Of a stretch of 64,000 bases of DNA, positions 39,232-50,238 are shown piece by piece (position 1 is the stretch's first letter; each line of letters begins with the position of its first letter). The translations under genes were made by a program, and so were the position numbers. The notes beneath the pieces were generated by a model. The model was not told where the DNA came from. It searched no databases and worked only from the letters and a program-made list of their open reading frames with translations. The DNA is from Casuarina equisetifolia. Lineage: Eukaryota; Streptophyta; Magnoliopsida; Fagales; Casuarinaceae. The DNA is taken from the NCBI GenBank assembly GCA_028551475.1, contig CM052361.1, positions 27,169,491 to 27,233,490 of the forward strand, in the 5' to 3' direction.

Positions 39232-41133
39232 CTCTCTCTTTCACTCTCTCTCTCTCTTGCCCTCCGCCTCGGGCTGGCGAGAGGGATTTTCGTTTTGTTA
39301 AGTTGTTGAACAAATCACTTGGGCCGCCCACAAATTGTTTTACTGCTACCGTCTTTGCTGTTCAAGCAACTGGGCTTTCGATCTTTTCGCAGGTCACAAG
39401 GCCATGCGGCCTGGAGCTATACGAGATTTGGTCAACTGGACCTCACGTGGAAAAAAAGTGAGGCGGCCCTTGCTAGATCTGTGCTTTGCAGGCCACATTA
39501 TTACGGTAGCCCTTATAGCCTGAAAAAGTTCCGGGGTTATTCCTCCAACGCAAGAAATCTGGGAGGAAGACGTTGTGTTTGTTTCTTCTGTATGACCGAC
39601 ATTTCGGTCTGCAAGAGAGCGTGTGGTGCGTGGTGGCCGCGACGGTAGACTCCAAAAAGACATAATATACTAGGTTCTTGACAAAGGGGAACTCAAATAG
39701 TCAAATTCTTTCCAAGTTTTCTCTTTGTAACAAAACTTTGACTCCATTGAGATTGAAGCGTATGTATGAACATTGCTTTTTTAAAAAATAAAAAAATAAA
39801 AAAATAAAACCGTGACTTACTTGGTTGATCATGGGTTCCACTCTCTCTTTTCACTCTTTTTGTGTCATCTTTTTCTTTGCTTTTATTGAAACTTGCGTGC
39901 GCATTCATTGGGAAGCCAGGAGGAGGAATTTTTGACCCCAAAAGGAATCCTTCCATTAATCAACCATAACAAACTTTTAAGTAACGGTCTCCCTAAGTCT
40001 TCTAGACGTGCACCGAAAGTCCATACAATGCCGGTGAGTGAGCAACACGTTTTATGAGTTTCAGTGTAATTTCCTCCTCTTTCTTTACGACAAACCCATA
40101 TTGTTGTGATAAATTTATGACTTAAACTGGGTCAGTCAAAAATGCAGTTGCAAGAAGATTCTCAATTATTATTTTAATGATATCTCCATCTTGCTGGTAA
40201 AATTTATTTGTTGCCCAATTTTGTAGAATTGGTCACATGGCATAGCTTGTTATAGAAACTGTCATGGATAATGCTGCAAATAAATCAAAACCTATTGCTG
40301 ACCTCTTATGTCTCTTTGATGACGAACTTAAAACCATCCCTACCACTGACCTAAGTGATAAGGACCAGTAACTAGATTACAGAAGATGACCTCTTAGTGC
40401 GAAGGTGCTGTCTCACCACCCTTGATTCTGCCTCGGTCATAAACATGCAGGAGGTTTGACGCACAAGTGGCTGTCTCATGTTCACAGATTGGAAGCTATC
40501 TTTACTGCAAGTAGACGTACAAGCCTATTCCACGTGAAATCTAAGCTTGATAAATAATATTACAAATTAAGTAATCGAGTTCATAAATATGTAAGAGCCG
40601 AGCATATTGAATTGCAAAAAAGCTTTAAATAAAAATGGAGCCTAATCTTTGTTAGCCGGCCTCTGGGATGATCAAACACCGAGGAAACCCGCAGAGGCCG
40701 TCGTTAAAGGCGCACTTTTTGGTTTTCTTGCTGTGAGCGGTTAACTTTCTAAATCCTATCTGTGTTGTGACAAACATTTCGTTGTAATTCGACCAACAAC
40801 CGAGGAAAAAGCCTTTTCTGGGTCCCTCAATGTCAAAAGGAGTTCGGTTGTTGGGATGTTGATCACGAATGACAAGGGTCTAACCAAAAATGCCTCCGTC
40901 GCATCTTTACTTACACATGACGGGAGCGGGCAGCATACGTAGTGAAGCTGGTAGGTAGGCTACTTTCCATGTCAAAAGTTATTATGAAACGCACCCACTC
41001 ACTGTATATTTAGGCCTCTTCAACTCTGAGAAGAAGAGGCATTCGGAGTCCTCAGGGAAACCTTGCTGCCGTGTGCGTGTGCGCCCCTTGAAAGCAGTGA
41101 GAGATCCGGAAGAAACAAGGCAGGACGCCCGCC
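39232..41133. other. Intergenic spacer; MAU2 and CYP714 promoters
   Basis: The divergent start codons of MAU2 and CYP714 bound this region. It starts with the CT-rich probable leader of MAU2 and ends with the TATA box and leader of the P450. No other gene is recognised; the overlapping short frames at 39.3-39.7 kb have no family resemblance. Confidence 0.5.
41005..41012 (+). promoter_or_regulatory. Probable TATA box of the CYP714 gene
   Basis: TATATTTA stands about 130 bases before the start codon, a normal spacing for a plant gene with a leader of roughly 95 bases. Confidence 0.5.
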
Positions 41134-43651
41134 ATGCAACTCCAGTTGGATGCCAAGATAGTCTCCTCCCTTGCGCTGCTTGGCTTTATCGGATTGTTAG
41201 TACGCCTGCATCATGCGCTGGTGGTGAAGCCTCAAAGACTTCGGTCCCTGCTAAGGAAGCAAGGCATCAGCGGACCACCACCGACTATACTACTCGGAAA
41301 TATTAGGGAAATAAAGAAGGCCCAGTCCACCACAGTGAAGGCTTCCTCCGGTGAACTTCCTGTCTCCCACAATTGTGCTGCTCGTCTCTTTCCCTTCTTT
41401 GAGACATGGAGGAAGCAATATGGTATCGTCGTTATCATCATCTTCCATATCCTTATATCATCTTTTTCATTCTTATTTAGTTTTTGCGCTAACGAGTATA
41501 GCGTAGGGCCATCACTAAAGTGGCTCTTCTTACTAGGAGGGCTCACTTCAGTCGCCCACTTTGTACTTAGGTTTAGTGTTTCCGCTACTATATTCAGACT
41601 GCTTAGGCTAACTAAAAAGGAAAAATAAATAAATAAATAAATAAATAAATAACCACATTCGGAGGGCTTATCAAACGGGATGTACGGAGATTAAGCTTGA
41701 TGCCGGAAAATTTGAGCTTTGAATCCTAAAAACAATGCCCCAAATATGCAGGGGCGCATCTTTCCCCAGGGTTTACCTGGCCCTGCAGATGTGGCGTTTT
41801 GATTTCTTAATATGGGGTAATGAATATTTTGCTTCTCAAAACAAAGAGATTTGAGTAACTAAATCAAGCTTATTTTTAATGTTCGTCTTAACAGGCGAAG
41901 TATTTGTCTTTTCTCTGGGGAACACCCAAATACTGTTTGTAACCCAGCCTGAGGCGGTGAGAGAGATAACGACGTGCACGTCGCTGGACTTGGGGAAGCC
42001 ATCTTATCAGCACAAAGAACGTGGTCCTTTGCTTGGTCAGGGCATTTTAACTTCAAATGGGGCTGTCTGGGCACATCAGAGGAAAATTCTGGCTCCTGAA
42101 TTATACATGGATAAGGTTAAGGTATGGTTATCTTATCTTAACTAACAAATCTTATCAGTCGCCGTCCAGAAGTGATTACCAAGAAAAACACTAATCATTG
42201 GTGGACTTATGACCTTAAACCCTTCTAGGGAATGATGAATTTAATTACCGAGTCTACAATCACACTGCTGAACTCATGGAAGAGTAGAATTGAGGAAGAG
42301 GGTGGAGCTGCAAACATAAAGATCGACGAGTATATGAGAAGTTTTTCCGGAGATGTTATCTCAAGGGCCTGTTTTGGCAGCAGCTATTCCAAGGGCGAAG
42401 AGATTTTCTTGAAATTAAGAGCTCTGCAGGAGGTGATGTCTAGGAAAAACTTGTCCACTGGGATCCCTGGCATGAGGTATGAGGATTCTTCTGTGGAACT
42501 CTTAATAGGAGATGTTTGTATAAGATTGCAGCCAATTGCATAAACTCTTAAGGCAAAGAGATGTCGATGCTGCCAAATTTGGCCCACACGAAAGACCTTG
42601 GATCCATTCAAAACATAAATTAGACCAGTCAAAACATTCGAAATGCCTTCTTTGATTATATGTCATAGAAAATTGACTCATTTCACCCCGCGTATGTGTT
42701 ACAGATATCTTCCAACAAGGAGCAACAGGGAAGCATGGGCATTGAAAAAGGAGGTCCGCGATCTGATACTCCAGGCTGTGAGGGAGAGAAAGAAAGCTTC
42801 CTATGAGAAGGATTTATTGCAGATGGTTCTTGAGGGTGCAAAAAATAGTGATCTGAGCCAGGAGGCAACCGACCGCTTCATTGTTGACAACTGCAAGAAC
42901 ATATACTTGGCTGGATATGAGACTACTGCCGTTTCTGCCACATGGTGTCTCATGCTGTTGGCTTCGAATCCAGAATGGCAAGATCGTGTTCGTGCGGAGG
43001 TTCTCGAGATCTGTAGGGGTGGCATTCCGGATGCTGATATGCTCCGGAAGATGAAGCAGGTATTATCAACTATTTCTTAAAACTTCACATGGTTATGAAG
43101 GGCACGTATAACTTTAAAGAACACCAATGTCCCTCCATCTGGTGTTGTATACAAACCCAACCTAAGTCTGTAAACATGAAGAGTAAAGACATATTTCTGA
43201 CCACAAGTTTCGGTTTTATCTGCAGCTAACAATGGTGATCAATGAATCACTGCGTCTTTACCCCCCGGTAGCAGTGGTGTCAAGGGAGGCTTTCAAGGAC
43301 ATGAAATTTGGGGACATTAAAGTCCCAAAGGGTGTCAACCTTTGGACCATGATGGTGACACTGCATACTGACCCAGACATATGGGGACCGGACGCCTACA
43401 TGTTCAGGCCAGATAGATTTGCCAATGGAATTACAGGTGCATGCAAGCTTCCACACTTGTACATGCCATTTGGAGTTGGACCCCGGGTATGCCTTGGACA
43501 GAACTTGGCGATCATCGAACTAAAGATACTGATCTCTCTTGTTGTATCCAACTTCTCATTCGCCCTTTCGCCCAAGTATATTCATGCACCTGCTCTTAGG
43601 TTGGTTATAGAGCCAGAATATGGAGTTGATCTCCGGGTGAGGAAGTTATAA
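41134..43651 (+). CDS. CYP714: Cytochrome P450, CYP714 family
   Basis: ER-anchored monooxygenase. Members of the CYP714 family modify gibberellins or ent-kaurenoids (rice EUI/CYP714D1 epoxidation, CYP714B 13-hydroxylation, Arabidopsis ELA1/2). The subfamily and product here cannot be set by eye. Five exons: 41134-41422, 41895-42121, 42229-42476, 42705-43059 and 43226-43651. Phases agree, giving 514 aa, the normal P450 length. The N-terminal anchor is about residues 9-30, then the hinge with GISGPPPT (44-51). The I-helix has AGYETT (324-329), the K-helix ESLR (380-383), the PERF-like motif is FRPDRF (433-438) and the heme loop is FGVGPRVCLG with Cys462. CYP714-like blocks are RKQGISGPPP, RGPLLGQGILTSNGAVWAHQRKI and VPKGVNLW. 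All catalytic motifs are intact. An (AAAT)n run lies in intron 1. Confidence 0.93.
41622..41652. repeat. (AAAT)n microsatellite in CYP714 intron 1
   Basis: About seven AAAT units lie in the first intron, in non-coding sequence. Confidence 0.9.
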
Positions 43652-44499
43652 GCCATGCCCTATGATTGAGATGGTTCAACATAATAGAAAAATTAAATAA
43701 GACCTTCCTTGAATATTTCATGCATCAGCAAAATTCTAAGTTGTATCAGCCAAATTCTAAGTTGTATTTGTTTTATTGTAAGATTTGTTTTGAAAAGTAT
43801 TTCTTCACTTATTGGTTGCGGGTGTTGATGGAAAGTATTAATGGATGGACAATGATTTTGAGTCAAAAACAAACCTGCTACCGTATAGAGGAAAACCATC
43901 GAGGAAGCATAAGCCGTTCTCCAAAATTTATCTCCCTCTTTCTTCTCACCATCCTCTAGACAAATTACACTCTTTTTAAGTTTGGGTTCAGTTTCCTTTT
44001 TCTTTGATGACAATAAGATCGCAAAGATAACGGTTTTGGGGAGCTTTTAACTGTTTTCTGCTATTTAAGTCAGACTCTTAATTTTGATTAATTGCCTATA
44101 GTTTAAATCGGAAGACCGCAGTATGCGTTTTCACACTCAATAAGTGGAACCAGAAGAAGAGAGTAGCCGAGGTACGTGCAGCTAGAGATGCTGTGTTCCA
44201 ATGTTGGTGGCTAAACAGAATAACTTCCAAGATGCACCAGTTCATTCACTTACAGAATATTGATTCAAAGTAGACAAATGCTAATGTCAATATGATTTTT
44301 ATACTAACCAGTCTTCGCATTCTTAAATTCAAGTCCTAGATCTTACTTCCTGAGCTGCTAACCGTCAAAATTACATTATGAAATGCATGCACTACTTTAC
44401 AAAGTTATTTGCGAGCCTCACCAATTTCAAATGCTGATCAGCAACACAATCCAGATTGATAAGGAAAATACAGAAGATTTGGTAGAAAGGGAAAATGTT
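43652..44499. other. Convergent spacer between CYP714 and YCF54
   Basis: It carries the 3' UTRs of the two facing genes. A tandem AATTCTAAGTTGTAT duplication (43732-43765) and AT-rich sequence are visible. No gene is recognised. Confidence 0.6.
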
Positions 44500-46041
44500 T
44501 TAGACTTTGACCTCCTTTTTTGATCCAGGGGGCAAGAAGGGCTCCCACCATCCAAATTCATACTTTGGGTAAGGTGCCACCCATTTTTCTGGTGTTCCAA
44601 ACTCTAATGTGGTAGGATTAGAGGCTAATGCTTCTTCAAGACTGTCAGCTTGGAAGCTTTCTGATAAAACTCGGTCCAGTCTTAACTTCATAAATCTGCC
44701 AAACAACACAATTAAGGGCAGAGACATATGGTGGATCAACAAAGAGATGCATGGTGGAAATCAGAACCAGGAATACTTATACCGAAAGCAGAGAACATCA
44801 AAATTATTAGAGTCCAAGGTCTAGAAGAGGTGAGGAAACTAGAACCACGTTTTTACTTCCTGTGGCCCTCACAGGCAACTCTATGTTTTGCCAATTTTGG
44901 ATTTAACAGCATGCTAGTGAGGCAATTCTGGAAACTTAGCATCGTCAACCATGACTATGGGATCTACAGAATAGTAAATAAAAGGTAGGGAAAAAATAAC
45001 CAGAAAACATAACAAAATCATCAGCAGACATTTGGGCAGTGGAGTTCTTACGTGATCCATGGACCATTGGTTGAAACCAGGGCAACAGCAGGTCTTCGTA
45101 ATCTGTTAGTAATTGTTGGAAATTTATCCAAAAACTTGGGTTCAATCACAAGCCAGAAGTCCTGCTCCTTGTTACGCTCTCCATAGAGACGAAGCCTCTC
45201 AAACAAGACCTCCTGGAAATGCTCCTCTTCGTCCAGCATGAATTTCGCGTTTGCAACAACAAAACAATATTTGTTGGCTTGTTGCTGTGTAAGGCAAGGA
45301 GCTGAGATTAGAATGCTTAGAATGCAAAACCATATCGAAGAAGCAAAATTGGTGTAGGGTGAGATGGTTTGGTGCTCAGAGGATAAGATGGTCACAAATA
45401 AGCACAGATTGAATTTGGCCTTGAGGTGGATGGATGATCTTCAGTTTTCTGTCGCGGGATGCCCACAATAATTCTTTAAACTAGACAAGAACATTAAGAG
45501 ATAGGTTTTTATTTGGTGGGTAATGAAAACTTGGTCTTCATCTCTCAAAGTTGCAGTATAAACGAGACAGGCAACGGAAGCGACAATCTTGAAATGTGCC
45601 GAAAGCAGCATATGGTAATTGCAGTTGATGAGGGAGAGAAATTGCAGTTGGATCGAGCAGTGCGGACAGCACTGATGCATGTATGAAAGCCTATAAAGTA
45701 CACCATAGCAAGCAAGCTGAATAAAAGCTACTAGGGTTAGAAGAAGAAACCTTATCGGCAGAATCGGAGGAACTGAGATGGTCGGATTCAACGCCGGCTA
45801 CGGCGGTCTTAACAGATAACGAGGAGGGGGAGGAGGAGAAAAAGCCACTGCATTTATTGCAATTACCAAAAGAAACCAATCCCTCTCTTGTCCAATGGTC
45901 GCTGTCCCTGCTTCTACTGCCTCTGCGAGCAGCAATAGCAACACCAGCACCAGCACCACCATATTGGGTTTGTGTCCGAGGGGGGGACTGAATTACAATG
46001 GAAGACCAAGTTCCCAGAGAGGGAGTCGCCAGACCAAACAT
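44500..46041 (-). CDS. YCF54 (LCAA): Ycf54-like protein, chlorophyll cyclase factor (LCAA)
   Basis: Plastid accessory subunit of the aerobic Mg-protoporphyrin IX monomethyl ester cyclase (works with CHL27/CRD1), needed for protochlorophyllide formation. Three exons: 46041-45751, 45284-45052 and 44695-44500. Phases agree, giving 239 aa. The first about 95 residues, encoded by exon 1, form a Ser/Arg/Gly-rich transit peptide and linker. The Ycf54 domain fills the rest: KYCFVVANAKFMLDEEEHFQE, ERNKEQDFWLVIEPKFLDKF, RRPAVALVSTNGPWITFMKL and KYEFGWWEPFLPP, an almost textbook plant sequence. The start at MFGLATPS was preferred over the upstream in-frame ATG at 46098 because it gives a typical transit peptide. 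Transcription diverges from FHIT. Confidence 0.95.
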
Positions 46042-46865
46042 TTTTCTCCTTGATCTCCTACAGTCTTCGATGTGTAAGAAAGCAAAATTGCCTACCAAGG
46101 GTCAAGAAACACTTTTAGATCCATAGGAGAAAGAGAGAATCTATCTTATCCAGTTCTCTACGTTTTTCCCTCCCTCCGGCAAGTTATCTATAATTACAGT
46201 TCGAGCAACTCTACTCGGGAAACTTGTTTTTCCCATTTTTAATTTGTCTAAATGTCTTGTCGTCAATTTAATCTTTTAATCGTTTCCGTCTGATAATGTC
46301 CATTGTTCCATTAATAATGGGCCATTGAACAGAAACCGATTTACCATTACATAACTGTTAAAGAAACACGATAGAAGAAATGCTAGACAAAGACTAAGTT
46401 GCCGTAAATACTGAGAAATCAGATAGTCATCATTATAATTCGAGCCTTATGGTAATTTTGCCCATATCATAAGGCATTGAAAGTAGGAAACTTTGGTTGT
46501 GAAGGGGAAAAACAGAGTAAGCGCTTTATATATGTAATTCACCAGGATGAGCGACAAACATAAAAAGAAATTAAAAAAGACGGGGAGAAAACTTCAATTC
46601 GTCTAAATACCCAGGTGCAAAATGCTAAAGCATATGCTGCCGCCTCTGTTCTCCGCTCTCGCTTCCGCACCAAGCTGCATCATTACACACACTCCTAGAG
46701 GTCTCCGACCAAGAGGCCCTCCGTCCTCTTCCGCCGCCATCTCCTTCACCACCACTAGGGCGAGTACTTTATTCCACCAAGCGATCAGTTTTATTGGTTT
46801 TTTGTTTTACCCTTCCTCAACGTTCAATTCAATCTTCACACCATTAATCTGCGAAATGGACACAG
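46042..46865. promoter_or_regulatory. Divergent YCF54-FHIT promoter region
   Basis: The start codons of YCF54 (minus) and FHIT (plus) lie about 0.8 kb apart and point away from each other. The right part holds an out-of-frame upstream ORF (46622-46954) that overlaps the FHIT start codon; its N-terminus looks like an organelle presequence (see findings). Confidence 0.5.
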
Positions 46866-49800
46866 ATGTCGACGGAGTCCTACACCTTCGGTCCTTACAA
46901 GATACGCCCCGAAGAAGTGTTCTACTCAACCCAGCTTTCATATGCATTGGTTAATTTGCGTCCTGTCGTTCCTGGTATATATGCTTTCCCACCTCTTCTT
47001 TGAGTTTTTTGTATACAAAAGAAAAAAAGAAAATCCTTTTTCCCTTCTCCGAATTATCTTCCGTATACTATTCGCTTTGAGCATTCCCCTCTCCCAATTG
47101 GACTGGGAAAACGAGATAAAGAGTGAAGGCACTAATTTGTTTGTGTTGGTACTATGGCTTCTGGAGCACGTCTATTAGTTTGGTTGATTTTTTGTTGGAA
47201 AGATCCGCGTAACTTCGGGCAAGACATCAGACAATTCCATTACGCTGAACAAGGGAATGGTTATATCAATGAGTTGCATCATGCTTGATGTTGAGAGGAT
47301 ACATTCACCACGCAAAAGCTCTTCAGTGAGATCTCATCAGAAAACCCCATCTGGAAAATACTAGCAGCTAGAATAACCTTCAGTGAGATGCTTTGCAAAT
47401 TCTTTTTCAGAATTTAAGTTCTTCTGAAACTTGCCACTCCCAGTTTCCAATGTACAATTGGGTCATTTTTTCGGTTCATTTCACACAGAGAGAACACCCT
47501 AACACTTTCATAAATCCTTCCTTATTGATTGTTAATAAGTCAGCTCCTTCCATATTTGATTATCTTCAAGAAAACAGAACTCTGTCTTCGTCCACACAGG
47601 CATGCATGCAAAAGTTAATGTTTTATGTGTTAGCCCGAGAACCTGGTTTTCTTTTGGTGATTATTGGAGCTGCGAATTATTCTCTCTATTAGTTTCTCTT
47701 TACTTAGGTGGATTTATCAAATTCCCCACGCTTAAATATGCAATTGTGTCTTATGCAGGATTTATTGCTTCTTGCTAAATTTGCTTTTATTACTTGCGGC
47801 TGATTCTCTTGCCGAAATTACACTTGTTACCTGGTATCTACTTAGATTAAGGTTAATTTACTAATGATTGAATAGCCCTTGACTTGCTTGATTTTGTATG
47901 GCACACTAATGGAAGACGGTTTTAGTTCTAAAAAGGTGCTGCAGGATAGGCTCTGAAATTCCTCCTCAATATGATTTCATCTGATCAGCGGCCCTAGTGT
48001 CTTTTTTCTTCTTAATATCCCTTTGTGCCCTCCATATCAGTTCAATAGTTGTTAATGCCTGATGCTTCTGTTTGTTTATAACTTGTCCAAGTGGTCTGTA
48101 CTTCTTTTTATTCATGGCTAATTTGAAGGATATGTAACTCTCTAACTCACTATTATCTCATGGACATAACATGTATTATCTTTTTGGTGACTTGCTTTTG
48201 CTTGTATCTTATGTTCCTCGCTCAAACACTCACTGTCTTCCCATTGTGATTTGTTTTTCTTTTCCTTTGCAGGTCATATCCTTTCCTTGGCAACATTAGA
48301 GTATTACGTTGGGGTTGATTCAAGCATGTTTAAGATTAATGGCTGGATTTAGATTAGGTAAACTCCTTCAAGTGCATTTGTTTGGAAAGTAAGGCATGGT
48401 CATGCTTTATTTGAAGAAATATGTTATCATGAGCCTTTCCACAATTAATGATTTTAAGGGTGGGATATGCAAAGCACCATTCTCCTGCATTATGATTTCA
48501 ACAAATTGACGAGTTTGCGTATCTAGGAATTTCTTTATAAATTTGCTTATGAAAATTTGTATCCAAGCATGCTGTTTGATTTAAATAGCACGATTTTAGA
48601 TGAAAACACTGCCCCGTATCTCTTATCTGATTTTCAGGTTCCCATGGGGCTGCTTTATACTCGGGTGTAAATTTTCCATTATCTGGTACCTTCTTGTGGC
48701 TGCTCTAGATAAAGTAGGTCATCTTCCCTGTATGAGCAGGCACAAGTAACCGGTGGCTGTACTGGAGCATATAGTTCAAAGTACATATGTTGCTATTCCT
48801 TAACCACTTCCTAGCTATACACTGTAGATGATTTACCTGAGGCACATCTGTACACGAGGCCAAACTAGGAATTTTATTTCGGGGACCAGGCTGCACTGTT
48901 ATGCATCTGTAGAATGCTGCCACAACTGCATTACCAGCTTTTATGCATGTTGACCTTGTCCTGGCTTATCTGCCCACTGAATTAAGGTCAAGATTCTTGC
49001 ATCTTGAATGGAATTTGATCTGCTTTATTATGGAATTATAAGCTTTCTGCAGTTCAATATTCAAAGGTTGACTTAACATTATATACATGTGCTTGTGTGC
49101 CCAAGGCGTGAAGTTAAGCGCTTTGTTGATCTCAGTGCTGATGAGATTACTGATTTATGGCTCACTGCGCAGAAAGTTGGTAGTCAGCTTGAGCACTACC
49201 ACAGAGCATCATCTCTCACATTTACCATCCAAGTAAGATAGATGATGTTAGAATTGGTTCATTTTATGATGGTAGAATTTGTAAATTCTCTTTTGTTAGT
49301 GGTGGACTTTCACCACACAATGAGCCTTAATGGTTAACGGTATATTCTGCCTACTCAAAATTGTGATACTTGTATATTTTTGCTCACCACGATGTTTTCT
49401 CCAAATGTGGCCAGAAAGAATCATTAAGCCATGATCTCTCTCTCTCTCTCTCGCTTCTTTGCTCCTTTTTATCACCTTTACTTTTTATTTGTTTACCTTT
49501 TGCTTCTAATTGTTTACTTTCCCTTCTATTACACAAGTCATCATGTGAGTGCTGTGATGCCTGTAAGGAGACTATTGGAATACTTTTGTGTTACATCAAG
49601 TTATTCCTCTGTCCTCCGGTGATGCTGGAGTAGAAGCATTGGTTAACCACAATGATTACTTGACTTCTAGGCATACGCTGGACCGTGTTTACCGCTCAAG
49701 AATGCACATAAATGCTTGAACCTCTTGGTGCTGTTTTTACAATCCTTAAGTATAACAGGCATTTCACCTGCTTTATGTATTTGAGGTGTCTGTTTAAAAG

Positions 49801-50238
49801 TGTGATGTTTGTCGACAGACAGTTCTTCTTGTTCTTTTTCATGTCTCCACACCTGCAGTTGTCACTGCTGCATAATGATATAATCTTTTTCTTGTGAAAC
49901 TAAGTGCATAATCTTTGTTTGAAATTAGGATGGGCCCCAGGCAGGACAGACAGTACCCCATGTTCACATCCATATACTGCCCCGGAAAGTTGGTGACTTT
50001 GAGAGGAATGACGAGATCTATGATGCTGTAAGATAAAAATTTGATTCAGTGCTTTCTCTCGATTCTTGTGCTTTATCCTTGAATTGAATGTTTACCATTT
50101 TTCTGCTTTTTCTTCATGGTTTAGATAGACGAAAAGGAGAAAGACTTGACGAAAAAGCTTGACTTAGATAAAGAAAGAACGAATAGAAGCCTTGAGGAGA
50201 TGTCACTAGAGGCAGATGAATACAGAAAGCTCTTTTAG
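46866..50238 (+). CDS. FHIT: Bis(5'-adenosyl)-triphosphatase, FHIT (HIT family)
   Basis: Hydrolyses Ap3A-type dinucleotides to AMP and ADP; also acts on adenylyl sulfate in plants. Exons: 46866-46974, 48273-48275 (3 nt), 49087-49232, 49929-50027 and 50125-50238, giving 156 aa with all phases closed. The protein runs [58 protein letters not shown] and [28 protein letters not shown]. The histidine triad is H97-V-H99-I-H101; H99 is expected to be the nucleophile. The C-terminus ([21 protein letters not shown]) is a charged helix as in plant FHIT. The codons for Gly-His of VVPGHVLV can only be made by adding the trinucleotide GTC between exon 1 (ending CCTG) and the exon beginning ATGTGCTT. Without it no AG acceptor restores the frame. 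An N-terminal organelle-targeting extension is possible but unproven. Confidence 0.93.
48273..48275 (+). other. FHIT: 3-nt microexon (GTC) of FHIT
   Basis: GTC is preceded by a good U2 acceptor (TTTCCTTTGCAG) and followed directly by ATATCCTTT, the U12 donor consensus. Joining CCTG + GTC + ATGTG gives the codons of Pro-Gly-His-Val, exactly as in other FHIT proteins. Confidence 0.8.
48276..49086 (+). other. FHIT: U12-type AT-AC intron of FHIT
   Basis: The 5' end ATATCCTTT matches the minor-spliceosome AT-AC donor perfectly. The 3' end has GACTTAAC, a good match to the U12 branch-site consensus TCCTTAAC, about ten bases before the terminal AC (TTATATAC|ATGTG). There is no polypyrimidine tract or AG at this boundary. 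Confidence 0.85.

Noticed and set aside
39120..39663. Several overlapping frames on both strands around the MAU2 start
   Set aside because: They arise from GC-rich exon 1 and the CT-rich leader; only the MAU2 frame is supported by homology and splicing.
49030..49086. Ordinary GT-AG acceptor for FHIT exon 3 (for example after TTCTGCAG or ATTCAAAG)
   Set aside because: Use of the AGs upstream either introduces a stop (GGT TGA, or TAA in the HVLVCP frame) or shifts the frame; no AG lies between that TAA and the conserved codons.
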